64,000 bases of DNA from Calamus simplicifolius. Its lineage: Eukaryota; Streptophyta; Magnoliopsida; Arecales; Arecaceae. The first letter of the stretch is position 1. Each line of letters opens with the position of its first letter. Positions 46,310 to 59,300 of this stretch are shown in pieces. Under the pieces are notes generated by a model. It ran no database searches, had not been told where the DNA came from, and was given only the letters and a program-made list of their open reading frames with translations. The translations under genes and the position numbers were made by a program. Location of the stretch: assembly GCA_900491605.1 (NCBI GenBank), contig UESW01004074.1, positions 287,751 to 351,750 of the forward strand. Reading direction: 5' to 3'.

Positions 46310-47660
46310 CTACAAGGCCGAGGGGGCAGCCGAGTGCTGAGGCCATACGAGGCCGAGGGGGCAACCGAGTGCCAAGGGGAAGAGATGAGGCCGAGGCCGA
46401 GTGGAAGAGCCGAAGCCGAGGCCATGCGAGGTCGAGGGGAGCTCGGTGCTGGGAGCTGAGGCCGAGGCCGAGGTCGTGTGAGGCCGAGGGGAGCTCGGTG
46501 CTGGGAGCTGAGGCTGAGGCCGAGTGGAAGAGCCAAGGCCGAGGGGGCAGCCGAGTGTCGAGGCCGTACGAGGCCGAGGGGAGCTCGGTGCTGGGAGCTG
46601 AGGCCGAGGCCGAGGGGGCAGTCGAGTGCCGAGGCCGTACGAGGCCGAGGCCGAGTGGAAGAGCCGAGGCTGAGGGGACAGCCAAGTGCCGAGGCCGTAC
46701 GAGGCCGAGGGGAGCTCGGTGTTGGGAGCCGAGGCCGAGGCCTAGTGGAAGAGCCGAGGCCGAGGGGGCAGCCGAGTGCCGAAGCCGTACGAGGCCGAGG
46801 GGGCAGCCGAGTGCTGGGAGCTGAGGTCGAGGCCGAGGCCGAGTGGAAGAGCCGAGGCTGAGGGGACAGCCAAGTGCCGAGGCCGTACGAGGCCGAGGGG
46901 AGCTCGATGTGGGAGCTGAGGCCGAGGCCTAGTGGAAGAGCCGAGGCCGAGGGGCAGCCGAGTGCCGAAGCCGACGAGGGGGCAGCCGAGTGCTGGGAGC
47001 TGAGGCCGAGTGGAAGAGCCGAGGCCGAAGGGGCAGCTGAGTGTCGAGGCCGTACAAGGCCGAGGGGAGCTCGGTTGGGAGCTGAGGTCGAGACCGACTG
47101 GAGCCAAGGACGATCGAGGCAGAGACTGACTGGAGTCGAGGCTGACTAGGACCGAGGCTGATCGGAGCCGAGGCCGAATGGAGCCGAGGCCGACCGGGGC
47201 CGAGGCCGAATGGAGCCAAGGCCGACTGGTGCCGAGGCCGACCGGGGCCAATGCCGACTGGGGTTGAGGCCGTACGAAGCTGAGGCCGACCGGGGCCGAT
47301 GCTGACTGGGGTCGAGGCCGACTGGAGCCGAGGCCGACTAGTGCCGAGGCCGATCGGGGCCAATGCTGACTGGGGTCGAGGCCGTACGAAGCTGAGCCCG
47401 ACCGAGGACGATGCCGACTGGGGTCAAGGCCGACTGGAGCCGAGGTCGACTAGGGCCGAGGCCGACCAGAGCCGAGGGGGAGCCGAGTGCCGAGAGGAGC
47501 TCGGTGCTAGGAGCTAAGGCCGAGGCCGAGGCCGTGCGAGGCTGAGAGGGCAGCTGAGTGCCGAGAGGAGCTCGGTGCTGGGAGCTAAGGCCGAGGCTGA
47601 GGCCGTGCGAGGCCGAGGGGGTTCAGCAGCTGGGAGCGGAGCTGAGGAACCCGGGCGTCT
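46310..47660. repeat. GC-rich GAGGCCGA minisatellite array
   Basis: About 1.35 kb is built from GAGGCCGA-like hexamers and octamers. In the first half they are organised into larger units of roughly 85-100 bp holding 'ggggagctcggtgctgggag', 'gtggaagagccgagg' and 'gccgtacgaggccgagg'. The second half (47080-47470) shifts to 'gccgactggagccgaggcc'-type units. Long frames open on both strands are low-complexity products of the repeat and are not proteins. Confidence 0.85.
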
Positions 47661-49755
47661 GCAGGAGACGAGAATGGGATTCGAGGCCGCATGCACGACC
47701 ATGCATAACACATGCATGGCTGGGGGAGCTCGAATCGATCGGAAGCTAGGGCCGAGGCTAAACAGAAGCTAGCTCCATGCGAAGGAGAGAGAAAAGGTGG
47801 CGGACTGGGGAAGGCCGAGTTGCCAAGTCCGAATGCTATTATTGTGGCCCATGGAGGCCCACTGGCCCCATCAACCCTTTGCTGAAAAGAGGAGAGGCCG
47901 AAATGGAGCTTGGTTCTGCACAAATTTTTTAAATTAGTGATTTAAAATAATTTCTAATTTTTAATTTAAAATTAAATATAATAATTTTAATTGAAGTTAT
48001 TTGCAGAAAAAATTAACCATGCAAAATTAATTCAGATAATTCAAATTTGAATTTGAATGTCAAAATTTGAATTTTAAGTTTTTTAAAAAAATAAATTCTG
48101 AATTTTGAATTTGAAAGATAACTGTGCATGGATATTAAAGTAGTAATTCAAAAAAATTTTTTTCTTTTTCTCTGAGAATATCACATTTATCAAAGCACTA
48201 GATATTTCCTCTTGAAACTTTGATTTTAAGAATTTGCATGAATTTTAAAGTAGAAAAAAATATTTTTAAAGCACTAGAAATTTCATATGTTCCAACCAAA
48301 ATATTTTTTAACAAATTTTCTATAATATATTCAAATTTGGTTTCTTTTTTAAACTAGTTCTTCATGGATTTTTGTGCAATAAAAATTATTTTAAAAAATT
48401 TTTAAAATATATTTTTAATATCATTACTTTTTTAAAGAAAATAGAAACTAGTTGATAATAATTTTCAAAACAAAATTTTTTTATCAATTATTTAACCATA
48501 ATAACTAAAATTTAAAAATAATTATTAGTAAAGAAGAACTAGTCCTTAGCTAATGGAAGAATTACCTAGAAATGCTAGAAATTTTAATTATAATAGATCA
48601 AAATTTAAAATGAAAAATATTAAAATAAATTAAGTTTGAGAATCGTGCCTGAATCAAGATATGTTAGTCATAGCCCTAAGAACTAATTTTGCTTCTTCAT
48701 ATTATTACTTTTTTTAAATTATAATATATTTCTTTTGAATTAGTTCATAAATTTGTAATTGTAATAAATTTATTTAAATCTATTCCATTTATTATGTAAA
48801 AATTAAAATTAAAAATAAATATTTTAATGCCAAAAATAAGGTTGATGAGGATGAAGTTTCCTATGGAACGAGATTCTATAGAAATAAAAGTAGAAACTGT
48901 ATTAAAAATTAAAAAATAAGGTACGTCGGAATGGTAATCCCTACAAAAATGGAAATCCTCGTAAGGGTGGGGATGGAGAAGTTTCTGTGAGATGAAATAT
49001 TAAAATAATGATACAAATAAGGATGGAAAGTGGGAAGTGGCTCTTCGCCCTCACCAGCCCCATTGCCATTTCTAATTGCTCACCCTCGCTACCGCCCCAA
49101 CATCCAAGCGGTTCTTGCATTTGGTTTTGAAAATATATTTTTATTTTTTGATGTTTAAAATTTGTGTTTGATGGGTGAAAAAAAAAATTACTTTCTATTT
49201 CTTATTTTATTATAAATAATAACTTTCAAAACTAAATAAAAAATTAACAAAAATAATATTATAACATATTATATATAATATATGTCATTATAATATATTA
49301 TATATCAATTACATATTTGTATATATCATAAATATAAATAATAAAATAGTATTAATTATATTACTATAATATCATTAATATTATATTATTTTCATATTAT
49401 AATTACAACATGTTAATATTCTATTATTATAAGTAATAATATAGTTATTAATATAATATAAACAATATATAATTATATGTATAATTATAATTGTTAATAA
49501 TATCATATAAAAATAAAAATAAAAATAGTGTTATCAAATATTTTTTTACAATAAATATCGTGCTTTTATTTTGAATAAAAAAATAAAGCCATAGAAATCA
49601 AGTCCTTTGGTTTTTATACTTTCTTCTTTCTTTTAATAACTTTTTCCTTTTTTAATGAAAATAGTAAAAATATCTTTAAATTATTTTTTATTTTTTCTCA
49701 TCATTTTCAGTTTTTTCTTATTTTAAAATTATATTTTGCAGGAAACAGCCATCAC
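47661..49755. other. AT-rich intergenic DNA
   Basis: After the array the sequence becomes strongly AT-rich, with poly-A/T runs and TA-rich stretches (49250-49500). No gene is supported. Confidence 0.5.
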
Positions 49756-50385
49756 TTTCGTTCATTAAACATAGTTTTGCATGTATTTTCTATTTTCTAT
49801 AAACATGTAAAATAGGACCACTAAATGCACCCTAAGTTTCCATTGAACTGGATTTCCTAACCTTCTCCTCCCTCATCTCCATCCTTCCTCTTCCATTGCT
49901 CCTTCTCATCCTCTAAACACAGGAGATAAAGCTTGCAAATGATACTAGCAACTCAAGTTGCATTACAATTTGAGCTAGGATAAACTTGAAACTAGTGTGG
50001 CAGCTCAAATCTCACCTTTATTATCGATCCAAAGCAAAATGAGTAACATATAAAATCAATAGAATCAATATTCATTCACTAAACATATTTTCACATGTAT
50101 TTTTTATTTTTTATGAAAATAAAAAACAGAAATATCACAAACCAAATGCACCCTAAATTTCCATTGAACTCTAGATTTCTTAACCGTCTCCTTCGTCATC
50201 CCCATCCTTCCTCTTATCCTCTGAACACAGGAAATAAAGCTTGCAAATGATACTAGCAACTCAAGTTGCATTATAATTTTGTGCTATATAATAAACTTGA
50301 AACTAGTATAGCAGCTCAAACCTCACCTTTATCATCGATCCAAAGCAAAAGGCTAACAGATAAAATCAATAGAATCAATAGACAC
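49756..50385. repeat. Tandem duplication, about 310 bp period
   Basis: Two adjacent copies share 'aaatgcaccctaa(g/a)tttcc', 'aagcttgcaaatgatactag', 'caactcaagttgcatta' and 'atcgatccaaagcaaaa', and end near 'caatagaatcaata'. Substitutions are moderate, so the duplication is not very recent. Confidence 0.75.
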
Positions 50386-50704
50386 GCCAAAACACTACAT
50401 TTTGGCTACTGATCAAATAAGAGGATATACAACACCACGTAACTTAACATTGCAAAGCAATCCACAGAAAAATAGATGACCCTACAAAAAATGATTGACA
50501 ATATAGAAAGTGGAGATCTAGTTGATTTGAGGCCGACGGATAGATATTTTGGACATGTGCTACTCTCATTCATGCATCACAGTGCTCATCCAATACAATA
50601 TAGCAGCTGGGAAGCCTGTTATCTCCTTATTCCAGGGAATTATGAAAACGTACCACAACCCTGCGACAATATCATATCAAATGCTACAATTTAGACAAGT
50701 CTAA

Positions 50705-50860
50705 TGTTAAATCTATTTTGATGGGATTTTTAATTCAAAGAAAGTCTGTTTCCTTTTTTTTTTTTTTCTGAGGACTGGTATAACAGGCGCCCTTTTATAT
50801 TATTAGAGAGTAATTTCATTAATAAAAAAGTGAGAGAAGAAAAAATCTCAAAATTCTTCA
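50705..50860 (+). repeat. 5' LTR, internally deleted
   Basis: It starts TGTTAAATC and ends AATTCTTCA. It lacks about 100 bp present near the start of the 3' LTR, and the shared part begins at 'tctattttgatgg'. Confidence 0.85.
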
Positions 50861-50872
50861 TGGTATCATAGC
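50861..50872 (+). other. Primer binding site
   Basis: TGGTATCATAGC lies directly after the 5' LTR, one change from the standard Met-tRNA site. Confidence 0.88.
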
Positions 50873-51243
50873 CTGGTTTCTTCCTTTGCTGGATTTCCTT
50901 CACACTTCCGTGAATCCCCCACCATGTCTCTTCATGTAGGCGTCCCAGTTCTTGGACCGGTTCTTGAGATCCCATGAGACACAAGCCTCCTTTTGCCTTC
51001 GCACGTTCTCCCATGATGGATCACAAAGAAGCCTCACCTTCGCACTTTCTCCCAAGGTAGATCCTCCATGTCTTCACGTGGATTTTCTTCACGTCTTCAC
51101 GTGGACTCCCTTCTTTCCTACCGTAACCTGGAAGCCCGTGAGAAATATCTCAAGAAGTTGGTTGTAGATATTTTCGTGAAGAGGGTTTGCTGGGAGGTGT
51201 CTCCTAGACGTGAATCCTAATTCCTCCCAAACAATTCAATCCC

Positions 51244-52100
51244 TTGCCGCACCCTCATGACAAATACGGCATGGCCTCACAATCTTCTTCCTCGGAAGTC
51301 ACCTCTAGATCCCAGTCAGTTCCTATCATATTTGGTAACACTTCTCACCTTGTTACAAACCATAAACTTCATAGCCATAATTTTCTTCAATGGTCACAGT
51401 TCGTCGTCTTCATGTACATCTGCTGTAGAGGAAATGATGGACATCTCACAAGTGAAACCTCTGCCCCAGAAACGACAAATCCTAAATATCGGGCCTGAAA
51501 AAACTGATGATCACTTGGTTATGTCATGGCTAATAAATTCCATGACTACGGAGGTTGGAGAAAATTTTCTGCTCTTTAGGACAGCCAAGGAGATATGGGA
51601 GGCTGCTCGTGAAACCTACTCTAGTACTGAAAACTCCTCAGAGTTATTTGAGATTGAGACTAGACTATATGATCTACGACAAGGAGAATTGAGTGTTACT
51701 CAATATTTCAACACTCTTACACGCTGTTTGGACTTGTACGAGATTTATTCTTGGAAGTGCCCGAATGACTTTGCTTTGTATAGAAAAATTGTTGAACGAA
51801 AAAAGACCATCAAATTTCTTCTTGGTCTCAATAAAGACTTAGACGAAGTCAGGGGGAGAATTATGAGAATTAAACCCCTTCCTACCATTGGGAGGCCCTT
51901 GCAGAAGTTCAAAGAGAGAAAAGCAGGAAGAAGTTGATGATGACAAACAATCACAACACACCGTCTGTTGAAGGGTCACCTTGTACACTCATAATTCCTC
52001 TCAGAATAATAAGCCCAGAAAAGGATGACCATGGTGCGATCATTGTAAGAAAATTGGTCATATGAAGGAGACATGCAGAAAATACACGGAAAACCTGCAG
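51244..52100 (+). pseudogene. gag: gag of second copia element
   Basis: The frames overlap near 51257-51500 and change near 51940. Seen are TAKEIWEAARETYSSTENSS, YFNTLTRCLDLYE and KFLLGLNKDLDEVRGRI, typical copia gag. A knuckle WCDHCKKIGHMKETC spans about 52034-52078 in the next frame. Confidence 0.9.
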
Positions 52101-52289
52101 ATTAGAAGCCATCTAGTGGAAGATATGAGAGGGAGAACTATGCAAATAAATACTGTTGTTACAACCACCAACAATGCAGAATTCAGTCCATTCACCAAGG
52201 AGCAAATTGAGGTGCTGCAGAAAATGTTTAGTAATGTTTCCGGTCTTATACAAGTACCACAATCCTCTGTTGAGCAACCTACTAGCCTT

Positions 52290-52580
52290 CTAGCACACCA
52301 AGGTACACCATCCTTTGCTTATATTGTCCAAAGCGATAAATCAAAACCCTGGATAGTTGACTCGGGAGTCTTGGATCATATGACGGGAGACATCAATGTC
52401 TTAAAAAATTACAGCTCGTATACCAGTCACTCTATAGTCCAAATAGCTGATGGTTCATTATCACCAGTAGCAAGAACCAGATCAATCAAATTGACAAAGG
52501 ATCTTCACCTTTACTCTGTCCTTTATGTTTCAAAATTAGACTGCAATCTACTTCGATCAACAAACTTACTAGTGACTTAA
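52290..52580 (+). pseudogene. Protease of second copia element
   Basis: KPWIVDSGVLDHMTGD retains the Asp-Ser-Gly active site. LHLYSVLYVSKLDCNLL follows. A stop near 52578 ends the frame. Confidence 0.88.
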
Positions 52581-53770
52581 AATGTGTGACTAAATTCTAT
52601 TCCAATCTTTGTGATTTTCAGGCAGTGGATTCGGGGAAGATGATTGGCAGTGCTGAAATGCGTGATATATATTTGCTCAAAGAAAATAATCTCCTCGGTA
52701 AGCAAGTTCATCGTCAAGTTGTGTTTTTGAGTTTAGTTCAAATTCTGTTAATCTTGTTTCCAATTCCGTGTGGTTCAATTAAAAGACAAGTCATGTTATG
52801 GCATTGTCGCCTTTCATCCAAATTTTGTGTACATTGAAAAGTTGTTTCCGCATTTATTTATCAATAAAAGTCTAATTTTTATCAATGTAAAATTTTTCAG
52901 CTTGCAAAACATACTAGACATGTGTACTCTAACCTGCAATACAAGCCTTCACATCCTTTTTCTATGATTCACAGTGATATTTAGGGACCCTCACGTGTAA
53001 AAAATATAAATGGGGCCCGATGGTTTGTGTCATTCATAGATGATCATACAAGAACAACATGAACATTCCTTATGAAAGAAAAATCCAAAACAACCACTAT
53101 ATTTCAATCCTTTCATTCCATGATCTCCACTCAATTCCAAAGCAAAATTCAAGTTCTTAAAACAAATAATGCTAAGGAGTATTTTAATTCCATTCTTGGC
53201 CCTTATCTTTCCAAGCATAGTGTCATTCATATAAGCTCTTGTGTTGATACTCCGCAACAAAATGGATTGCTAAGAGGAAGAACAGACATTTACTTGAGGT
53301 GGCCCGCGCCATTGTGTTCTTTAATCATGTAACTAAAAACTTTTGGGGGAAGCCATACTCACAGCCACATATCTCATCAATAGGATGCCTAGTCGAGTCC
53401 TAAAATTCAAACTCCTCGTCATATTCTCATGGAAACCTATCCACATATCAGCTCCTTTTCTTCCAACTTACCACTGAAGGTTTTTGGTTATTCCTCCTTT
53501 GTTCACATCCATCAACAACATCGCACCAAACTTGATCCCAAGTCTCTCAAATGCATCTTCCTCGGTTACTCCTCTAACCAAAAAGGATACGAGTGCTACT
53601 CTTTAATTACTAGGAAAGTATACAACTCCATATATGTCACATTCTTTGAGAACCAACCTTACTTTCCCAAATCTGAAATTCAAGGGAGAACTCGAGGGAA
53701 TATCATATTTGGGATCTTCTCTAAGATACTCAGGCCGGTTTTCCTTCAACTGAAGATACTCAAATAGTTT
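52581..53770 (+). pseudogene. Integrase of second copia element
   Basis: In scattered frames: MLWHCRLS (pre-integrase), KTNNAKEYFNS, and DTPQQNGLLRGR in place of the usual PQQNG-ERK motif, so the catalytic Glu region is damaged. RTKLDPKSLKCIFLGYSSNQ is the copia integrase C-terminal region. Several breaks. Confidence 0.85.
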
Positions 53771-54058
53771 TTCCTTCAACTAAAGATACTCAAACAACTG
53801 AACCAAACCCTGGCACTCAACCACTCCACTTGAAGAACCAAACTCTGTCACTGAAACAGCCCCAATTATCTCTACTCCAACTGTCCCTGCCACTGAAATA
53901 GCCCCAATTGTCTCTACTCTACCTCGACTTGACACTAATGATCATGAACTTCGTGTCTATACCAGAAGGAGAAGAACCACCGAGCATATAGATACTATGC
54001 AGACCCGGACTGTCAAGAACCGGAACCAAGTCCTACTGCATCCGATAATCATAATAGT

Positions 54059-55160
54059 ATGGATTCCCTATCTCATGATTCTCTTGCACCATTGGTTGAT
54101 GACTCAAATCAACCAATTGCACACAGAAAAGGAGTTCGAAGGTGCACTGATCATCCTATCGAAAGATATGTAGCTTACGAAAAATTGCTACCATCTTACA
54201 GGGCTTTTGTGTCAAACTTTGATAGTGTGCAGGTTCCTAACTCTATCCAAGAGGCTCTAAAAGTTTCACATGAAACAAGCAGTTGAGGAAGAGATTCGAG
54301 CTCTAGAGAATAATGACACATGGACTCTTACAAAGTTACCTTATGGTAAAAATCCTATGGGCTGCAAGTGGATATCCATGGTCAAATACAAAGCAGATGA
54401 AAGTATCGAGAGATTCAAAGCCAGACTTGTGGCCAAAGGCTTTACACAGTCATATGGAATTGACTACCAGAAAACCTTTGCATCCGTTGCCAAGCTCAAT
54501 ACTGTTCGGGTTCTACTTTCTCTTGCAGTGAATCAAGATTGGCCTTTACACCAACTTGATGTTAAAAATGCCTTCTTGAATGGAAACCTTGATGAAGAAG
54601 TCTACATGACTATACCTCCAGGCTTTAAGAATAGTCTGAACAAGAAGTTGGTTTGCAAGTTGAAAAAGTCCTTATACGGCTTGAAGCAATCTCTTCGTGC
54701 TTGGTTTGACAGGTTTGCTAAAGCCGTGATTACAAATGGATACAATCAGTATCAAGCTGATCATACATTGTTTGTTAAATCTAATCCTGGTGGTAAGATA
54801 GCTATCCTCATAGTATATATAGACGATATCATCTTGACAGGTGATGATTCAGAGGAAATTATCAGACTCAAAAAGATGCTTGCAACAAAATTTGAGATAC
54901 AGGATCTTGGGACTCTCAGATACTTTCTGGGAATGGAGGTGGCTCAGTCTAAGGAATTGTTATCTCCCAAAGAAAGTACATCTTAAACTTATTAAATGAA
55001 ACAGGTTTGCTTGGGTGTAAACCTGCTGACACACCCATGGATTTCAACAAAAAGCCGAACAAAAGTGAAGAAAGTAATCCAGTTGACAAAGGAAGATATC
55101 AGAGACTTGTGATAAGTAATCTACCTATCACACAAGACCTGACATTGCATTTCAGTCAGT
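54059..55160 (+). pseudogene. Reverse transcriptase of second copia element
   Basis: NDTWTLTKLPYGKNPMGCKW, RFKARLVAKGFTQSYGIDY, HQLDVKNAFLNGNLDEEVYM and LYGLKQSLRAW are followed by the catalytic YIDDIILTGDD. The frame is open over 238 codons (54270-54986), then is lost. Confidence 0.93.
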
Positions 55161-55163
55161 GTA

Positions 55164-55760
55164 GTGAGCCAACACATGAATAATCCGAGTGAAGATCATT
55201 TGGAAGTAGTAAACAGAATTTTGAGATATTTGAAGATGACTCCTGGACATGATTTGCTCTTCAAAAGATCTGAAAACCGTGAAGTTAAGATATACACAGA
55301 TGCTAGTTGGGCAAGAGAGGTAACTGATAAGAGATCAACCACTGATTACTGTTCGTACGTTTGGAGCAATCTCGTCACTTGAAGAAGCAAAAAGCAAGCT
55401 ATTGTCTCTCGAAGTAGTGCACAATCAGAATATCGTGCTCTTGCACTAGGAATATGTGAGGGAATGTGGCTTCAAAGGTTATTAAGGGAGCTTAAGGTTA
55501 AGAAAAGGACACAATCAAGATGTTCAGTGATAGTCAAGCAGCTATTAGCATAGCCAAAAATCCTGTGCATCATGAAACAAACACATCGAGATTAATCAAC
55601 ACTTCATCTCAGAGAAGGTCAACAATAAAATTGTTCAGCTAAGTTATGTTCCAACAAGACTTTAGATTGCTAATATTCTCACCAAAGCACTATCAAGGGT
55701 CAACTTTGATGAATTGAGCTCCAAGCTTGGTTTGTGTAACATATACAACCCAGCTTAAGG
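55164..55760 (+). pseudogene. RNase H of second copia element
   Basis: EDHLEVVNRILRYLKMTPGH and KIYTDASWAREVTDKRSTTD are seen. A stop at 55379-55381 and shifts near 55500 and 55540 follow. The end near 55675-55745 still shows the usual copia C-terminal pattern (NILTKAL...ELSSKLG). Confidence 0.88.
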
Positions 55761-55764
55761 GGAG
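55755..55764 (+). other. Polypurine tract of second copia element
   Basis: 'ttaaggggag' lies directly before the 3' LTR start TGTTGAAAAT. Confidence 0.85.
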
Positions 55765-56020
55765 TGTTGAAAATAGCCGATCTTTATATGTTTAATTAGG
55801 AAGTTACTTATTCTCTTTATTTAAAATAAATTTTTTAGCTTTCTTTTTTTTTTCTTAATTAATTTTATAAATTTCTACTTACCTATTTTGATGGATTTCT
55901 AATTCAAAGAAAGTCTTTTCTTTTTTTCTATGAACTGTTATAACAGCCGCCTTTTTTATATATAAAGAGTAATTTTATTAATAAAAAAAATGAGAGATAA
56001 AAAAATCTCAGAATTCTTCA
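55765..56020 (+). repeat. 3' LTR of second copia element
   Basis: 256 bp, TGTTGAAAAT to AATTCTTCA, sharing its last 150 bp with the 5' LTR. It contains the TATA-like 'tttatatataaagagtaa' at about 55954-55971. Confidence 0.92.
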
Positions 56021-56025
56021 CCTAA

Positions 56026-56331
56026 TAGGTAGCCAGCCATTGTGTCCTTTCATTTCTTTGAGATAGACATGTAAAGTAGTACTTAAATATAAATGCAAGC
56101 GTACTAAATTTTTGAAACCTTGGGCAGATTTTTATACCATCAGCAGTAGCAAGAGTAAGAGAGGAAGAAGCAAGAATACATATCACTTCCACAAAAAGGT
56201 TATGGCAGCACAGCTCAATACATGGTAACACACTCAAACAAGGTTTCTTATTCAAAATATCTTCCAAGCAAGTGCTCAAGGGCATGATAAGACTTCCTTG
56301 AACAGACTACAGAAATCCAGAACAACATAAT
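56026..56331 (-). other. SOD 3' flank, probable 3'UTR
   Basis: About 300 bp between the SOD stop codon and the copia target-site duplication. No strict AATAAA is visible on the minus strand, only the variant GAATAAG near 56250. Confidence 0.45.
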
Positions 56332-59300
56332 TTACGCCTGCAGTCCAATAATGCCTGTCAAATAAGTTTGAGAAATACCATCCAGGTGAGAGGTCCTTTT
56401 ATTAATCAGAAAAACAGAATATATCAAGGAAAAAACATAAAAACCCGTATCATTCATTAAAAAAGGAGAGATGAAGCATGATATTAGCAAGCATCACAGG
56501 TGTGCAAGTAACCAAGGAACCCACCACAAGCAACTCTTCCACCAGCATTTCCAGTGCTCTTGCTAAGTTCGTGCCCACCTAAAACAACATCAAGAGCTTC
56601 TTTAAGATATTTCTTCATACAGTTTGGGAGTGACAGAAACAACGCAACTACAAACCTTGATCCAAGGTTCATCATGTACTATCCAGTATTTCAAATTTTA
56701 AAATGAAAAATATGAGGTTCCATTAGACAATAGAAACGATTGAGAAGCAATAGATCTTCATAAAGCAATGGAAAAGGTTTATTCTCGCTTAGCAGCAAGA
56801 AGTAGGTGAACGTGCAGATTTACATGCAAGCCACAAGATGTAGAGCCAGTTTCAAGTAACAGAAATGCTAGCAAAAATTTTGCATTTGAATGTGAATAAA
56901 ATACAAAGCACACATCAAAGAATTGCAAAAAATAGTGCGATATGTTTAATCCCGTGACTTTTAGATTAACAAATAATCTCCATTGTGTTTTCTTTGTATT
57001 ATGTCTTTGTAATTCAATTTTTGGGTTTAATGCAATGAATGTACTGTCTCAAGTTGCAAGCTCATTTCAACACTTCTGCCCTGTAGACTTTGTTTTGTAA
57101 TTTTTGCTTGTTTTGTCACAACTGGCAATGCTTTTTGAAAGAAGAACCAAAGTTGGATTATGAGATCAGTGGAGTTAAGATCAAGTACAATAAATTCTAC
57201 TGGTTTTTTTTTTAACAAATCATTCTAGTTGGGCTATTTAAATCTCAGAGCTAAGCATCAATTCCTCATTGATACAACTGCAATGCAAATAGCTCAACAG
57301 GTGTCTGAATTCTTGGGTCATGAACAAGCCATTGAATTTAGGGAACTAGTCTCAGAAATTTGACGATAGATATAGAACAGTTATGATTTTTTTGAAAAAA
57401 ATCTGTTATTTTTGCCCTGTTGTTCTTTTTAACATGGCAATGATCAAACAAGAATGCAACTCTCAATCAACAACTTCAAGTTTGTCTGACTTTACAATAT
57501 TTTAATTTATTCTCAGAAGCTCTCCATGAAGTTGATCACAAATTCAGATCTTCAGCATTTTTTGGTCCACTAACAGATCCAAATCAGAAATAATAATTAA
57601 AAAGGTAATATGAGAATCTAGTTTTATAAAGATGAAAATATAACTGCATTATGTGGTCACACAAGCAACACTGCAACAGAAGCAGAGTGTCAACGGATGG
57701 AAGAAGAATACTCCAAGGTCCTGGAGCAGTTGAAATGATCATATGAAAAGGTTCGTGAAACAAAGTTTTTTTCATGTGTCTATATGCAAACATACATACA
57801 TATTTACATGCATACATGCATACATTATTTTGAATATATTCAAAATAAGATGATTTAAGTTGTCTATATAATAATCATAAATAACAAATTCTCACCATGA
57901 ATCTCATAGCCCTAGAAGCTTCTACAAACCATCAGGATATATGCCCCAGTGTACAGTATATAATGCAATCATGTGGTGCAGCTAAACATCTGCTTGTAAG
58001 GCATGAGGGTCACAACTCTTTAAATATGATCTTCTTTAGATATCCCTCTTGAAGGGAAAAAAAAATGAAGGGGAAAAAAGACCTATTAACCATGAGTTTT
58101 TCAAACTTAGATGAAAAGTATCACTCTCCAATTAGGTACTCTCGCCACTTGAATCCACACACCAGGCATATGATGAATAGTTGTTTCTAACAAAGACCGT
58201 CAGATAGATCTATATCTCAAAAGTATGACAGAGCACTCAAGTTATTACATACATGGACTTGAATTTTGTTTAATATGTGAAAGAGCAAAAGTAAGAATGC
58301 TAATTCAGATTCTACAACAAATAAAATGTGAACACACAGGTAAGCCTTATGAGAAAGAAATTATGATGAAAATGAGTATGAAGATAGAATCAGGGATTTA
58401 AGGTTGCAGGACAAAACATGGTGACAGTTGGAAGTCTGTTTGTGGATTACAGATTATCTACCACTCCGACATATTTTGCAAGGAAAATATTTTCCTGGGC
58501 ATACACTATAGATGTTGAAAGGGCAATAAGCTCAGATAAGCATTGTGCACTGTGAACAAGTTGCTTATTGTTTCTTGACTTTGGCTCTGAAAGTTATTAA
58601 TTGTGATGGTGGCATGAAGGGCCATATCATTGCCTGCCAACCCAAAGAATGATGAACTCTTAAAAGTAATGACCACAGATGATGGACAGGAAACATTTCT
58701 AAGGCCACTTTTGATTTGAAAATTTTAGAGATTTGTATGGCATGGAATCATGTGGCAATGGGAAAAAAGGAAAGCTTCTCAATGATACCACACTAAACAT
58801 GTACAATAATAATGGTCATCTTGAAAATAAACATTAAATTAGTCATTCTTCTGGGGAGGCATGGAACCTATTATTAGGTTGAATTACTCTTATAACAGAA
58901 AACAATAAGAAAAGACATATCTCTGGTGTTTTATGTACTTTTAATTGCACGTGCACTCAAGAACATTCCCTCTTGGATGCTTTTCAGACTTGCAGCTCTC
59001 TGCAGCACAGGTTACATCACTCAGATAAGAAGCACCGAATAACAAAGCATTTTAGTAGGATCATCATGAGATAACAGAATGACTTGCCAAAACATGTCAT
59101 GCCATTTTATGCTTGCCATTCTGCTAATTTGTGCCATGCCCAATCATTCATTGCATGGTAATTTCGAATTCAGCTAGGCACCATAGAACCTCTCCTGGTG
59201 TAATCATGATATTGCAAGTTGAATTACCAAGCTGTCTCCCTCCAGCTATTCCCAAATATCCCCAAAGTAAATAATTGAAAACATTTTCAAGCAATGAAGA

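Larger units (their letters stand above)
50705..56020 (+). mobile_element. Second Ty1/copia element, decayed, 5.3 kb
   Basis: LTRs at 50705-50860 and 55765-56020, flanked by TCTAA (50700-50704) and CCTAA (56021-56025), a target-site duplication with one change. A primer site and purine tract are present. The order gag, protease, integrase, reverse transcriptase, RNase H marks it as copia. The short LTRs (256 bp in the intact 3' copy) and single long coding region differ from the SIRE-like element. Many stops and shifts make it non-functional. Its 3' end lies about 310 bp past the SOD stop codon. Confidence 0.92.

Noticed and set aside
46201..47363. Several overlapping 100-200 aa frames on both strands
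   Set aside because: They are produced by the GAGGCCGA repeat, are low-complexity, and have no start context or domain.
53030..53260. Minus-strand ORF opposite the second copia integrase
   Set aside because: It lies antisense to recognisable integrase remains, so it is a shadow frame.
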